Assembly: GCA_040081265.1 (NCBI GenBank)
Contig: JBEBGV010000004.1
Coordinates: 62,001-126,000 of the forward strand
Reading direction: 5' to 3'
DNA length: 64,000 bases
Source of the DNA: JBEBGV01 sp040081265
GTDB taxonomy: Bacteria > Acidobacteriota > Vicinamibacteria > Vicinamibacterales > UBA2999
Positions 42,806-51,613 of this stretch are shown here, piece after piece; positions within the stretch are counted from its first letter, which is position 1; every line of letters starts with the position of its first letter. A model generated the notes under the pieces. It was not told the origin of the DNA and did not search any database. It saw only the letters and a program-made list of their open reading frames with translations. The position numbers were made by a program, and so were the translations under genes.

Positions 42806-42994
42806 ACCCGTTTCCTCCTGCTGCGCCCCTGATGGAGCGCGTCGACTGCCGTGTTGCCGGCTGGAGTGTTGTAGCAGAAAAACGACCGTCCCGGCAAAGA
42901 GTGGCCGTGGTGTTGCCTTCGACGATGGTAGGATCGCCGACGCCTCGCGGGTGTCCCCGCACGATCACGTGCGATCCGGAAGGATTCGCGCCCG

Positions 42995-43357
42995 ATGACC
43001 ATCATGGAACTCGAAGACGTTGTCAAAAACATCGATATGCGCCTGTCGCACGTCGAGCAGATTCTGCCAACTCTTGCCACCAAAGCTGACCTGGCGGGCT
43101 TTGCCACGAAGGCGGACCTGGCCGGCTTTGCTACAAAGGCGGACGTGGCGGGGTTGGCCACCAGGGCTGAGCTTCAGGCGGAGTGCCAGCAGACCCGGCA
43201 GCAGTTCAATGCTGTGGCCGAGCGAATTGAAGGGTACGTTCGCCTCGTTGCGGAAGGGCACGATGGCCTGCAGCAGCGGCTCGCCGAGACCAACAGGCGA
43301 TTCGACGAGGAGATGGCGCGCATTGACCGGCGGGTGATGCGCCTCGAAGGCCGCTAG
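42995..43357 (+). CDS. Small coiled-coil protein with TKADLAGFA repeats
   Basis: The 120-residue product has a helical N-terminus (ELEDVVKNIDMRLSHVEQIL), then near-perfect 9-residue repeats (ATKADLAGF, ATKADLAGF, ATKADVAGL, ATRAELQAE), then a longer coiled coil (RIEGYVRLVAEGHDGLQQRL, DEEMARIDRRVMRLEG). The layout resembles small DUF1640-like coiled-coil proteins. Function unknown. GGAAGG lies about 12 bases before the ATG. Confidence 0.65.
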   Translation: MTIMELEDVVKNIDMRLSHVEQILPTLATKADLAGFATKADLAGFATKADVAGLATRAELQAECQQTRQQFNAVAERIEGYVRLVAEGHDGLQQRLAETNRRFDEEMARIDRRVMRLEGR

Positions 43358-43367
43358 CGTCGGTCGG

Positions 43368-44234
43368 CTACCTGGGAACGGGATACGCCCGTGAGAGCAA
43401 GCGGTCCCAGAGGCGGTCACTCAACACCCGTCGCAGCGTCATCATCACCGTTGCGGACCGAGACACCGTGTAGCGTGTGCGCGGGCGTCTGGCTTTCAAC
43501 GCCTGTGCGATGACCATCGCAACATCGTCTGGGACACCAGCCAGGGGGGCGAGTGACCCCTTGTAGTACGACTCCCGTGTGGCTCGCGCGACCGCAGCGT
43601 GGAAGGCGTCGTAGACGCCGGGCTTGTCGTGCGCGGCTGCCATCCCGGACACCGCAGTGGCGCTGAACGCCGTTCGGATCAGCCCAGGCTGGATGACGAT
43701 GACGTCGATGCCGAACCCCTGTACCTCGAAGCGGAGCGCGTCGCTCAGTGCCTCAATCGCGTACTTGGTGGCGTGGTAGTAGCCGCCGCCAGGGAACACC
43801 AGCCTGCCGCCCATCGAACTCAGGTTGACGACACGACCCCAGCGCTGATGTCGCATGCCCGGGAGGACGAGCTGGGTGAGTCGCGCGGGGCCAAACACGT
43901 TGGTTTCGAACTGGGCTCGGACGAGATCCAGCGGCACGGTTTCGATGCTTCCCGACTGGCTGTATCCTGAATTGTTGACCAGCACGCTGACAGCTCCGTG
44001 CTGCGACTCCACCCTGCGCACCGCTTCGGCCATCGACGCTTCGCTGGTGACGTCCAGCTCCATGATGGCGCAGCCTTGTGATTTCAAATCCGCGATGCTT
44101 TCAATGCGGCGCGCAGTTGCGACAACGGTCCAACCCTCGCTGGCCAGGCGGATGGCCGTTGCGCGCCCGATACCTGACGAGCACCCGGTGATGAGGACAG
44201 CCCGAGCTGAGCGATGATCTGTGGCGGAACGCAC
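43368..44234 (-). CDS. Short-chain dehydrogenase/reductase
   Basis: The 288-residue protein (GTG start 44234) has the classical SDR motifs: cofactor loop VLITGCSSGIGRATAIRLAS, LDVTSEAS, NNSGYSQSG (variant of NNAG), the catalytic Ser in VVNLSSMGGRL and YxxxK in GGGYYHATKYAIEALSDAL. Arg in the ATARR strand suggests NADP(H). The C-terminal extension (TVMMTLRRVLSDRLWDRLLS) is typical of sterol or fatty-alcohol-type SDRs. The substrate is not evident. Confidence 0.92.
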   Translation of the reverse strand: MRSATDHRSARAVLITGCSSGIGRATAIRLASEGWTVVATARRIESIADLKSQGCAIMELDVTSEASMAEAVRRVESQHGAVSVLVNNSGYSQSGSIETVPLDLVRAQFETNVFGPARLTQLVLPGMRHQRWGRVVNLSSMGGRLVFPGGGYYHATKYAIEALSDALRFEVQGFGIDVIVIQPGLIRTAFSATAVSGMAAAHDKPGVYDAFHAAVARATRESYYKGSLAPLAGVPDDVAMVIAQALKARRPRTRYTVSRSATVMMTLRRVLSDRLWDRLLSRAYPVPR

Positions 44235-44312
44235 ACGTCATGATTGCATCAGAAGGCGGTCAGAACCCTTTCAACTCACCGGGGCTTATCTCCCGCAAGG
44301 AATCCCGAAATC

Positions 44313-44393
44313 GTGAGTCTAGTGACCGCGCTGGCCGGGGTGGCGGCCGTCGCCGCGGTCGGAGTCACCGTGGCGCGACGCCGGAAAGGTTAG
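44313..44393 (+). CDS. Possible 26-residue hydrophobic peptide
   Basis: A GTG at 44313, with AAGGA about 11 bases upstream, opens a frame reading VTALAGVAAVAAVGVTVARR and ending RKG. It has one hydrophobic span followed by four basic residues. It could be a small membrane protein or chance; the ORF is too short to judge. Confidence 0.25.
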   Translation: MSLVTALAGVAAVAAVGVTVARRRKG

Positions 44394-44471
44394 CGCCTGA
44401 ACGGCATTGGAGGACAATAGAGACGCCATCCGTTCCACGCTCGGAATCGCGGTGAAGTTCAAGAGGTCGTG

Positions 44472-45305
44472 ATGCAGTTCCGGGTCGGGTACGAGCTGGT
44501 CTACACGTTTCCGCAGGCGACGCCCATCATTCTTGTGGTCAACGTCCACGAGTCGCGTGCCGGCGATATCGTCGTCTCGGATCGTCCCAGGGCAGATCCC
44601 CACGTGCCAATCACCGCGTATCGGGACGGCTTCGGCAACCAGTGTCATCGGGTGCTGGCCCCGCCGGGACGTCTGCGGCTCTGGGCTGACGGCGTGGTCA
44701 CCGACAGCGGCGAGCCGGACGAGACCGTGACCACGGCGGGACAGGACACGGTGCAGGATCTCCCCGAGCAGAACCTGGTGTTTCTGCTCGGCAGTCGCTA
44801 CTGCGAGACCGACCAGCTGTCGGACACCGCCTGGCACCTGTTCAGCGGGACGGCCCCCGGCTACGCACGCGTGCAGGCGATCTGCGACTTCGTCCATCGC
44901 CACATTGCGTTCGATTACCAGAATGCTCGCGCCACCCGGACTGCGCTGGGGGCCTTCAACGACCGGACCGGTGTGTGCCGCGACTACGCGCACCTCGCCG
45001 TTGCGTTCTGCCGCTGCATGAACATCCCGGCCCGATACTGCACCGGCTATCTGAGCGATGCCGGAACGCCACCCCCGTATGCGCCCGGCGACTTCGCGGC
45101 GTGGTTTGAAGCGTGGATTGGCGGTCGCTGGCACCTGTTCGACCCTCGCAACAACGTGCCGCGCATCGGGCGCATCCTGATGGCCCGTGGGCGTGACGCG
45201 GCCGACGTAGCGATCGCCACAACGTTCGGGCCCAACACTCTGGAGCGCTTCACCGTGTGGACCGATCCGATTCCCGCCACCGAGATCGCCGCGATCAGTT
45301 CCTGA
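44472..45305 (+). CDS. Transglutaminase-like protein (intact paralog of 14182-15525)
   Basis: The 277-residue protein starts at ATG 44472 with AGAGG upstream. The N-terminal beta domain (MQFRVGYELVYTFPQATPII) precedes a transglutaminase core with Cys in RTGVCRDYAHLAVAFCRCMN, His in GGRWHLFDPRNN and its Asp. Cytoplasmic enzymes of this type may be peptidases or peptide-crosslinking enzymes. The stop overlaps the start of a second transglutaminase gene by one base (TGATG). The end of this protein (FTVWTDPIPATEIAAISS) shows where the paralog at 14 kb lost its native C-terminus. Confidence 0.88.
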   Translation: MQFRVGYELVYTFPQATPIILVVNVHESRAGDIVVSDRPRADPHVPITAYRDGFGNQCHRVLAPPGRLRLWADGVVTDSGEPDETVTTAGQDTVQDLPEQNLVFLLGSRYCETDQLSDTAWHLFSGTAPGYARVQAICDFVHRHIAFDYQNARATRTALGAFNDRTGVCRDYAHLAVAFCRCMNIPARYCTGYLSDAGTPPPYAPGDFAAWFEAWIGGRWHLFDPRNNVPRIGRILMARGRDAADVAIATTFGPNTLERFTVWTDPIPATEIAAISS

Positions 45306-46171
45306 TGTCCATCCTCACGGTCAGTCATTCCACCGTCTATCGTTACCGTGAGCCCGTTCGGCTGGGCGAACACCGGATGATGTTCCGCCCCCGGGCGAGC
45401 CATGATCTGCGCCTGATCGAGACAGGCCTGGCGATCACCCCGAGGCCCGCGCACCTGCGCTGGCTGCACGACTCGTTCGACAACTCCGTGGCGATCGCCA
45501 CGTTCGAGGGTCTGACGTCTGAACTCCGCTTCGAGAGCTCCGTGACCCTCGAGCACTTCGAGTCGACGATGCTCGAGTATCCGCTCGAAGAGCAGGCGCG
45601 AAAGTATCCCTTCCGGTATTCCGACGAGGACTTTCCCAACCTCGCCCGAGCGCTGGCCCCGCACTATAGTGGCGACACGGTCGGGGAATGGGCGCTGCAG
45701 TTTCTCGAGTCGGCGGACTCGACCGAGACAATGGCGATGCTGCGGGCGATGACCAGCGGGATCCGCAAGGCGTTCACGTACGTGCGTCGTACTGAAAAGG
45801 GCGTGCAGACGCCCGAGGATACCTTGAACAGCCGCCGCGGCAGCTGTCGGGATCTTGCGGTGCTCATGATGGAAGCGGCCCGGTCGCTGGGTATTGCGTC
45901 CCGGTTCGTCAGCGGCTACATCTACACGCCGCAGAGCTCCGGCCTCGCTGGCGGGGGTGCCACACACGCCTGGATGCAGGCGTATCTACCGGGGGCCGGG
46001 TGGATTGATTTCGATCCGACCAACAGCATCGTCGGCAACCGGAATCTGATTCGCGTCGCGGTGGCGTGGGCGCCGGAGTACGTGCTGCCCCTGTGGGGCA
46101 CCTACTATGGTCCTCCGGGGGCGTTTGTCGAAATGGACGTGGACGTCAGGGTCAGCGAAGTCGCCGAGTGA
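45305..46171 (+). CDS. Transglutaminase-family protein with bacterial transglutaminase N-terminal domain
   Basis: The 288 residues contain an N-terminal domain (LTVSHSTVYRYREPVRLGEH, HDLRLIETGLAITPRP) and a core with Cys in NSRRGSCRDLAVLMMEAARS, His in GGGATHAWMQAYLPGAGW and Asp in IDFDPTNSIVGN. It is a different subfamily from the upstream protein. Such genes often cluster with ATP-grasp and alpha-E proteins in peptide-making systems; none is seen here, only an N-formylglutamate amidohydrolase overlapping its stop (GTGA). Confidence 0.92.
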   Translation: MSILTVSHSTVYRYREPVRLGEHRMMFRPRASHDLRLIETGLAITPRPAHLRWLHDSFDNSVAIATFEGLTSELRFESSVTLEHFESTMLEYPLEEQARKYPFRYSDEDFPNLARALAPHYSGDTVGEWALQFLESADSTETMAMLRAMTSGIRKAFTYVRRTEKGVQTPEDTLNSRRGSCRDLAVLMMEAARSLGIASRFVSGYIYTPQSSGLAGGGATHAWMQAYLPGAGWIDFDPTNSIVGNRNLIRVAVAWAPEYVLPLWGTYYGPPGAFVEMDVDVRVSEVAE

Positions 46172-46929
46172 GCGAAGGGTCAGCTGCGTATCGGGTCCTG
46201 CGTGCGCGGGCGACGAGCCTCTACGTGCTCGTCTGCGACCACGCGAGCAACCATGTCCCGGCGCAGCTCCACGACCTCGGCCTGTCTGCGTCGGACCTGA
46301 CGCGACACATCGCGTGGGACATCGGAGCGGCGGGAGTGACCGAGGCCCTGTCCGAGCTTCTCGACGCGACCGCCATCCTGTCGTCAGTGTCGCGGCTGGT
46401 CATCGACTGTAATCGGCAACTCGCGTCACCCAGCCTGATCCCTGACGTGAGTGACGGGACCGCCGTGCCTGCCAACCACGCGCTCCCGCCGGATGCGCGG
46501 GAGGCGCGTATCGCGTCGTGGTTCCGTCCGTATCACGACGCTGTGGAGTCGGTGCTGCTCGATCGGGAGACGCGGGGCCTCGAGTCGGTCCTGGTGTCGA
46601 TCCACTCGATGACGCCGTCGCTCGCGGGAGCCCCGCGGCCCTGGCCGATCGCGCTCTCGAGTCACTCGGACCGTCGCTTGACCGAACCCGTGCTGGCGGG
46701 TTTGCGCGACCGGCTCGATCAGCCAGGTGCCGACACCGTGGTCGGAGACAACCAACCCTACAGCGTCGATCCCGACGTGGACTACACGACGCCTTATCAC
46801 GCGATGCGACGAGGCCTTCACCATCTGCAGGTGGAGTTCCGCCAGGACGAAGTCGCCGATGCGGCCGGTCAGCGCACGTGGGCCGGGATTCTGGCCGGCG
46901 TGCTCATCGCGCTGAAAACCAGTAGCTAG
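46168..46929 (+). CDS. N-formylglutamate amidohydrolase-family protein
   Basis: The GTG at 46168 overlaps the previous stop and gives 253 residues. Family motifs are VLVCDHASNHVPAQLHDLGL, DIGAAGVTEALSELLDATAI, SRLVIDCNR, VSIHSMTPSLAG and GLHHLQVEFRQDEV, with metal ligands among the His and Asp/Glu residues. It hydrolyses N-formylglutamate-like amides. With no histidine-degradation genes nearby, its role is probably tied to the two transglutaminase-like proteins of the same operon. Its 3' end overlaps the convergent DUF5916 gene by 26 bases. Confidence 0.88.
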   Translation: MSEGSAAYRVLRARATSLYVLVCDHASNHVPAQLHDLGLSASDLTRHIAWDIGAAGVTEALSELLDATAILSSVSRLVIDCNRQLASPSLIPDVSDGTAVPANHALPPDAREARIASWFRPYHDAVESVLLDRETRGLESVLVSIHSMTPSLAGAPRPWPIALSSHSDRRLTEPVLAGLRDRLDQPGADTVVGDNQPYSVDPDVDYTTPYHAMRRGLHHLQVEFRQDEVADAAGQRTWAGILAGVLIALKTSS

Positions 46930-49447
46930 CTTTGACGGCAAAGAGGTTGTCGCCCTCGGCGCCGAACGACCTGAACAGATCGCCGGCGCCGGCGCGACCA
47001 CGTCTGAGTGCGTCGGCGGCGCGATCCTGTTGCCACACGAGATAGAGCATGCTCCCGGGGCGCCATTCCCAGCGAAGCACGAGGTTGCTGCGGAACGAAC
47101 GTACGTTGAAGTCGAGATCGTCGAGGTTGAGCGCGACCGGGTCAACCGGGAGCAGAAGGCGTCCGCGCGCAGCCGCAAGCTGGCCAAGTCGCACGTACTG
47201 CCCGCTGGCCGCGAACGGCTCCGCGTAGAAGTCCAGGTTCAGATCCGGCTTGAACGTGTAGTTGAGCCGCATCTGGGCCGAGTAGGTTGAACGGTCAACC
47301 TCCGCGAAGATGTACCGCCCGCCGTAGGTGGCCGCCCCGCCGCCTGGGAATGTGGCCACGTACTGTTGTGAAACGACCTCGCGCTCATACTTCGGTGTCA
47401 GGGAGAGCTGCCACTGCGGGCCAGGTCGGAACGTCACCCTGGTCTCGGTCGAGAACGTCAGGCCGTGGTCCTCGTTGCGTCCGTAGACGACGGTCGCCTC
47501 GAGCTGCGTCTGTGCGGCGTCGCTCGACTCGACTTCGAAGGTCGTGCCCCATCCTGCCGGCGCCTCCATGCTCGGACCGCCGCGCGTCAGGCGCATGTCC
47601 TGCCTGCGGAAGTCGTAGGTGGCGCTGATCTCGGACTCCCAGAAGTTGGGCCAGGTAATGCTCACGTTGCCGGAGACCTGCGACGTCTGTCGGTCGCCGC
47701 CATAGTTCCATTCCTGTGTCTGTCCCAGCGTGAACGAATACTCGCGGTACAAGCGCTTCGGCTGCGTGTTCTGGTACTCCACCTCGCCGGAAATCTGGAT
47801 GCCGTCGCTACTCGTCACCCGCCCGAGGTCGTTGGTCTCGAACTCGGGCGTCTCGAACGAAGACGCCGCTTCCCACGTCCAGTGGCGGGCGTTCTGGCGC
47901 TCGAATGACACGCCGCCCTTGGCGCCGCTCATCGAGGTGCGCTGCGGATCGAGTCGCACGTAGTCAGCGTCGGGACGCTGGAAGTATCGGGCGCTCGAGC
48001 GCTGCAGGCGGGTCAGCGCCTGCGATTCGCCATCGACGTGGCTCACGCCGAGGTAGCTCTGCATCTCGTGGTCACCGAACCGCAAGACCGAGTCCCCACT
48101 GAGCGTGAACGCTTTTCTTGTCAGCAGCAGGCTCAGCGGGTCGTCAGCGGCGAACTGTCGATGCACTGACGTCGCCATGAGGGCGACTGTCGAGCCGGCC
48201 TGTCCCAGCTCCTGCTGTACGCGACCCACGCCGTACGCAGTACGCGGCGCGACGCGAGTGCGTCCGAACGTTCCGGTGGTAAACGTCCGTGCGCTCTCGT
48301 TGTCGGTGACGGCCCCGAGCATGCCAATCGACATGCCCGACGACAGTCGTCCGGTCAGCTTGGCGGCCCCGAGGATGGTGGTGGTGTTGGGGAACTCGAC
48401 GAAGTCTCCCTCGGCGCGACCGGCTGGCGACGCGCCGATCCGCCGGGAGTAGAAGTAGTTGTTCACGTTGCCGGTCAGCAGGTTGGCACCCTCGACGAAG
48501 AACGGGCGCTTCTCGTCGAAGAAAGTTTCAAACGCCGACAGGTTCACGACAGCGGGATCGGCCTCGACCTGTCCGAAGTCAGGGTTCACGGTCGCTTCGA
48601 GCGTCAGGTTGCTGCCGATGCCCAGCTTCAGGTCGCCGCCAGCGCGCGCGTTCAGGTTCGCGCCTTCGCTGAATGGATCCCCGGGCGAGGTCGTTCCCAC
48701 CACACGCGCGCCGCCAGCCACATAGGGCAGCAGTTCCAGGCGCCGTCGCGGACGGATGCCATCGAGACCGCGCAGGTCGCCGAACAGCGACGCCCACCGT
48801 TCATCGGTTCGCCGCATCGGTGACCAGAACACATCCTCATTGCGCGACGGGATCCATCGCCGCACGTTCAGTCCCCACACCTGCGGGGTGCGGTCGTTGA
48901 AGCGCAGCTGCGAGAAGGGAATCCACAGCTCCGCCGTCCAGCCATTCCCGTCAATGGACGTGCGTCCCTGCCACACCGGGCTGAATGTCTCGTCATCGCT
49001 GTTGTCATCGTCGCTCGCGAAGAACGTGTCGAGACGAACGCCTGTGGCGGTGATGCCGAAGGTGGATGCGGTGCGTCGATCGAGGTAGGTGTCGAGCGCA
49101 ATGTGGAGGTGCTCGGCCTGGTCGCCCTCGTCCCGGCGCCCGAGGGGGGCCTGGATGGGTCCGTTGGACGACATGCGCGCCCCGACGTAGAGCGCCTGGC
49201 TGTCGAACACGAAACGGACATCGATGCCGTCGGTGGCCGTCGCGCCTTCGTCAGGCTCGCGCTGAACGAATCCGGTCAGCGGAGCGGCGCTCCGCCAGAC
49301 ATCCTCTTCGAGGCGGCCGTCTATGCGGATGGCACCGTCCGGCACCCGGGAGGCCTGCGCCTGTTTACGTTCACGCTCCTGGGCTTCGACGACAACGGCG
49401 CCGAGCAGGATGAGGGCGAGACTGAAGACTGGCGCGGTCATTGGCAT
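46904..49447 (-). CDS. DUF5916 outer-membrane protein with N-terminal CBM9-like domain
   Basis: The 847-residue protein has a signal peptide (APVFSLALILLGAVVVEAQE), a carbohydrate-binding-family-9-like domain (IRIDGRLEEDVWRSAAPLTG, EHLHIALDTYLDRRTASTFG, GWTAELWIPFSQLRF) and a large DUF5916 region. Landmarks are GGDLKLGIGSNLTLEATVNP, DFGQVEADPAVVNLSAFETF and FDEKRPFFVEGANLL, followed by alternating strands of a beta barrel ending in SYWFSAR. An outer-membrane role in binding or taking up a polymer is suggested by the CBM9-like part. Confidence 0.88.
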   Translation of the reverse strand: MPMTAPVFSLALILLGAVVVEAQERERKQAQASRVPDGAIRIDGRLEEDVWRSAAPLTGFVQREPDEGATATDGIDVRFVFDSQALYVGARMSSNGPIQAPLGRRDEGDQAEHLHIALDTYLDRRTASTFGITATGVRLDTFFASDDDNSDDETFSPVWQGRTSIDGNGWTAELWIPFSQLRFNDRTPQVWGLNVRRWIPSRNEDVFWSPMRRTDERWASLFGDLRGLDGIRPRRRLELLPYVAGGARVVGTTSPGDPFSEGANLNARAGGDLKLGIGSNLTLEATVNPDFGQVEADPAVVNLSAFETFFDEKRPFFVEGANLLTGNVNNYFYSRRIGASPAGRAEGDFVEFPNTTTILGAAKLTGRLSSGMSIGMLGAVTDNESARTFTTGTFGRTRVAPRTAYGVGRVQQELGQAGSTVALMATSVHRQFAADDPLSLLLTRKAFTLSGDSVLRFGDHEMQSYLGVSHVDGESQALTRLQRSSARYFQRPDADYVRLDPQRTSMSGAKGGVSFERQNARHWTWEAASSFETPEFETNDLGRVTSSDGIQISGEVEYQNTQPKRLYREYSFTLGQTQEWNYGGDRQTSQVSGNVSITWPNFWESEISATYDFRRQDMRLTRGGPSMEAPAGWGTTFEVESSDAAQTQLEATVVYGRNEDHGLTFSTETRVTFRPGPQWQLSLTPKYEREVVSQQYVATFPGGGAATYGGRYIFAEVDRSTYSAQMRLNYTFKPDLNLDFYAEPFAASGQYVRLGQLAAARGRLLLPVDPVALNLDDLDFNVRSFRSNLVLRWEWRPGSMLYLVWQQDRAADALRRGRAGAGDLFRSFGAEGDNLFAVKASYWFSAR

Positions 49448-49509
49448 CAGAGGGGTCCAGTAAGTGGGCGCCCCCTATGATGCCAGAGGTGCGGGAAAAT
49501 CCGCGGTCG

Positions 49510-50070
49510 TCAGGTGACCTGAGGACCAAACAGCGCTCCCAGGGCGAGCGCGATGATTCCAGCCAGCACCCAGCCCATCGTGCAGACGGCCACAGCCCTC
49601 CCGGTGTGCTCGTAGTCAAGCGCATGCCGCACCGCGACGATCATGGCAATCAGCATCCAGACCGCGGAGATGAAGAAGACCGGGCCGGTCAGGCTGGGTA
49701 CCACGCCGACGATGCGGAAGATGCCGGGTGCGCTGGCGAATCCGATCGTGCGCAGCAACTGGCCGAGATCGGCATGCGTCTGGGCCGTTGAGAGGAACCT
49801 CACCCCGATCTGATAGGTGAGCCCAGCCCACGCGACCCAGCCGACCAGTGCGACGAACGCGAAGAAGGCGACGTCTACGGGACGGCTGGCGCCGAAGCCC
49901 CTGGCGCCGAGCCCCGCGGCTACGCTCGACAAGAGGACGACGATGCCGGCCTGTGTCAGGGCGCCACGGTCGGCCTCCACCTCTTCGTAGGTGCCGGCGT
50001 TGAGCGCGGCGGCCCCGACCAGTCTTTTTAGGAAGGAGTGCCGCCGAAGGTCAACGGTCTCCGTGGTCAT
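49510..50070 (-). CDS. YIP1-family-like membrane protein
   Basis: From ATG 50070 (GGTGGAG upstream) the product is 186 residues: a polar N-terminus with HSFLKRLVGAAALNAGTYEE, then about five hydrophobic segments (AGIVVLLSSVAAGLGARGFG, VAFFAFVALVGWVAWAGLTY, IFRIVGVVPSLTGPVFFISA, VWMLIAMIVAVRHALDYEHT, AVCTMGWVLAGIIALALGAL). The order resembles Yip1-domain proteins. Function unknown. It lies 11 bases downstream of the next gene's stop. Confidence 0.7.
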   Translation of the reverse strand: MTTETVDLRRHSFLKRLVGAAALNAGTYEEVEADRGALTQAGIVVLLSSVAAGLGARGFGASRPVDVAFFAFVALVGWVAWAGLTYQIGVRFLSTAQTHADLGQLLRTIGFASAPGIFRIVGVVPSLTGPVFFISAVWMLIAMIVAVRHALDYEHTGRAVAVCTMGWVLAGIIALALGALFGPQVT

Positions 50071-50081
50071 CGCTCCACCTC

Positions 50082-50474
50082 TCACCGCTTCAGGTCGAAG
50101 TGCTGTTTCACCCTGGCGATGATCTGCGGTTCCGTCAAATCGTCCGCAGCTTCGACCGACACTTTCGCCCCGGCCAGGGCCTTGACACGCTCGAGCCGCG
50201 TGGCGAGTTGGGTCTTGGCCTCGCCGGGACCGAGGATCAGCATCGAGTCCGGGTGTCCGAGCTGGCCGATGACCTCGTCATAGAAGTGGTTCAGCTGCTG
50301 TTCGAACCGCTCCTCATACTTCTTCTCGCCGCCACCCATCTGCGAACCGCCGAAGTGCGGGTGCGCGGCGACGTGGGACTTCACCGTCCGCGCGGTGGCG
50401 TGATCCTGTGAGGCAAAGATAACGACCGCCTGCTGGTGGTCGATCCAGATGCCTACGCCGTTGAGAGTAGTCAT
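50082..50474 (-). CDS. Small conserved protein, possibly of the bacterial eRF1-like type
   Basis: The ATG at 50474 gives 130 residues. The start reads GVGIWIDHQQAVVIFASQDH; a Gly/His-rich middle (HPHFGGSQMGGGEKKYEERF) precedes a helical and beta C-terminus (DSMLILGPGEAKTQLATRLE, LTEPQIIARVKQHF). The WIDHQQAV opening and the LILGPGEAK strand suggest a small eRF1/host-attachment-like fold. This assignment is tentative. Confidence 0.6.
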   Translation of the reverse strand: MTTLNGVGIWIDHQQAVVIFASQDHATARTVKSHVAAHPHFGGSQMGGGEKKYEERFEQQLNHFYDEVIGQLGHPDSMLILGPGEAKTQLATRLERVKALAGAKVSVEAADDLTEPQIIARVKQHFDLKR

Positions 50475-50601
50475 GCCCATCACTGGAGCAACTCGCGTAC
50501 CGCGGAATTGCTTGCGGATTGGTCAGCGAAGCGGCACGGGATGAGTCGTTGAACGAGGGAAATTCGGCGGTGGCGTGGAGATTCGCGCGCGCGACCGGTC
50601 G

Positions 50602-51531
50602 TTACAGCACGCCACCAAGTGGGCGGGTGTGGCGGACCAGGCTGACGTAGGTGGCTTTCAGGAAGTTCTCGTTCGCGCCGAGGGCCGCATCAAATTCGCG
50701 TGTTGGCGCCTCTTTCACCACCTCGTCCAGGCTCTTGCCTTGCCGGATCATCGTCCACACACGATCCTTGACGGTGACGAGCATCTCTCGCTGGCGCTTG
50801 AGGTCGGTGAGCGTCTGGATCGGGCCGAGGCCCGGTACGATCCGCGTTTCATCGTTGGCGATGCCCTGCAGGACGGTCGATGCATCGATCATCCCGCTGA
50901 TCCACCCTCCGGTGGAGTAGTCCATCACCGGGTAGCGTCCCGGCGTCAGTGCATCGCTCACCATCAGGATGTTCTGATCGGGCAGGAAGACGTAGATGTC
51001 CCCGTTGGTGTGGGCGGGGGGCAGTGTGCCGAACGAGACGCGCGTCGGCCCGACGTTCATCGTCCCCGTCGACGTGAACGTGCGGGTGGGAAGCGCCTCA
51101 GCCGGGCGACGCGGATAGGTGCGGTCCTGCAGTTCACGATAGACGCGCGAGTTGAGCCAGCGGCGAGTGTTGTCGTGGGCGATGATCGTGGCGCCGGCTC
51201 GACCGAGCGCTTCGTTCGACCCGGTGTGGTCGCTGTGCCAGTGGGTGTTGAAGAGCGTGCGCACCGGCCGGCCGCCCGAGGCGGTGGCCACGGCCTTCAG
51301 CAGCGCTTCGGAACTCTCGGCCAGTCCGCCATCGACGAGCGTGACGCCGTCGGGGCTGTCGATTGCCAGCACGTTGCATCCGGCGCCAGTAAAGAGCAGC
51401 ACACCTCCGGCGAGTGGCGTCGAGGCGATGGACGGGGGCGCCTGTGCCGAGACCCGGGTAGCGAGGGTCAGACCTGCGGTCCCTCCCGCCAGCAATTCGA
51501 GGAACTGCCGTCGGCTCGAATGGCGCAACAT
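50602..51531 (-). CDS. Tat-exported MBL-fold metallo-hydrolase
   Basis: The 309-residue protein begins with a twin-arginine signal (SSRRQFLELLAGGTAGLTLA). The metallo-beta-lactamase motif is FNTHWHSDHTGSNE, with later His in PPAHTNGDIYVFLPD and Asp in LMVSDAL; the set looks complete for two metals. It is a periplasmic hydrolase of unknown substrate. The gene is divergent from the cytochrome operon that starts at 51614. Confidence 0.9.
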   Translation of the reverse strand: MLRHSSRRQFLELLAGGTAGLTLATRVSAQAPPSIASTPLAGGVLLFTGAGCNVLAIDSPDGVTLVDGGLAESSEALLKAVATASGGRPVRTLFNTHWHSDHTGSNEALGRAGATIIAHDNTRRWLNSRVYRELQDRTYPRRPAEALPTRTFTSTGTMNVGPTRVSFGTLPPAHTNGDIYVFLPDQNILMVSDALTPGRYPVMDYSTGGWISGMIDASTVLQGIANDETRIVPGLGPIQTLTDLKRQREMLVTVKDRVWTMIRQGKSLDEVVKEAPTREFDAALGANENFLKATYVSLVRHTRPLGGVL

Positions 51532-51613
51532 GGCGCACAGGATACGTCGATTTTCGCGATCCGGCGTGGTTGCGTCGCCCCTGACCGTCTGGTACAGTCG
51601 CGAGCCAAACCGC

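Noticed and set aside
42745..43161. Minus-strand frame with AFVAKPARS repeats
   Set aside because: The repeats mirror the TKADLAGFA codons of the plus-strand coiled-coil gene; the plus frame gives a better amphipathic pattern.
43063..43161. Possible CRISPR or other DNA repeat array
   Set aside because: The 27-base periodicity is codon-level repetition in a coiled-coil protein; there are no variable spacers between fixed repeats.
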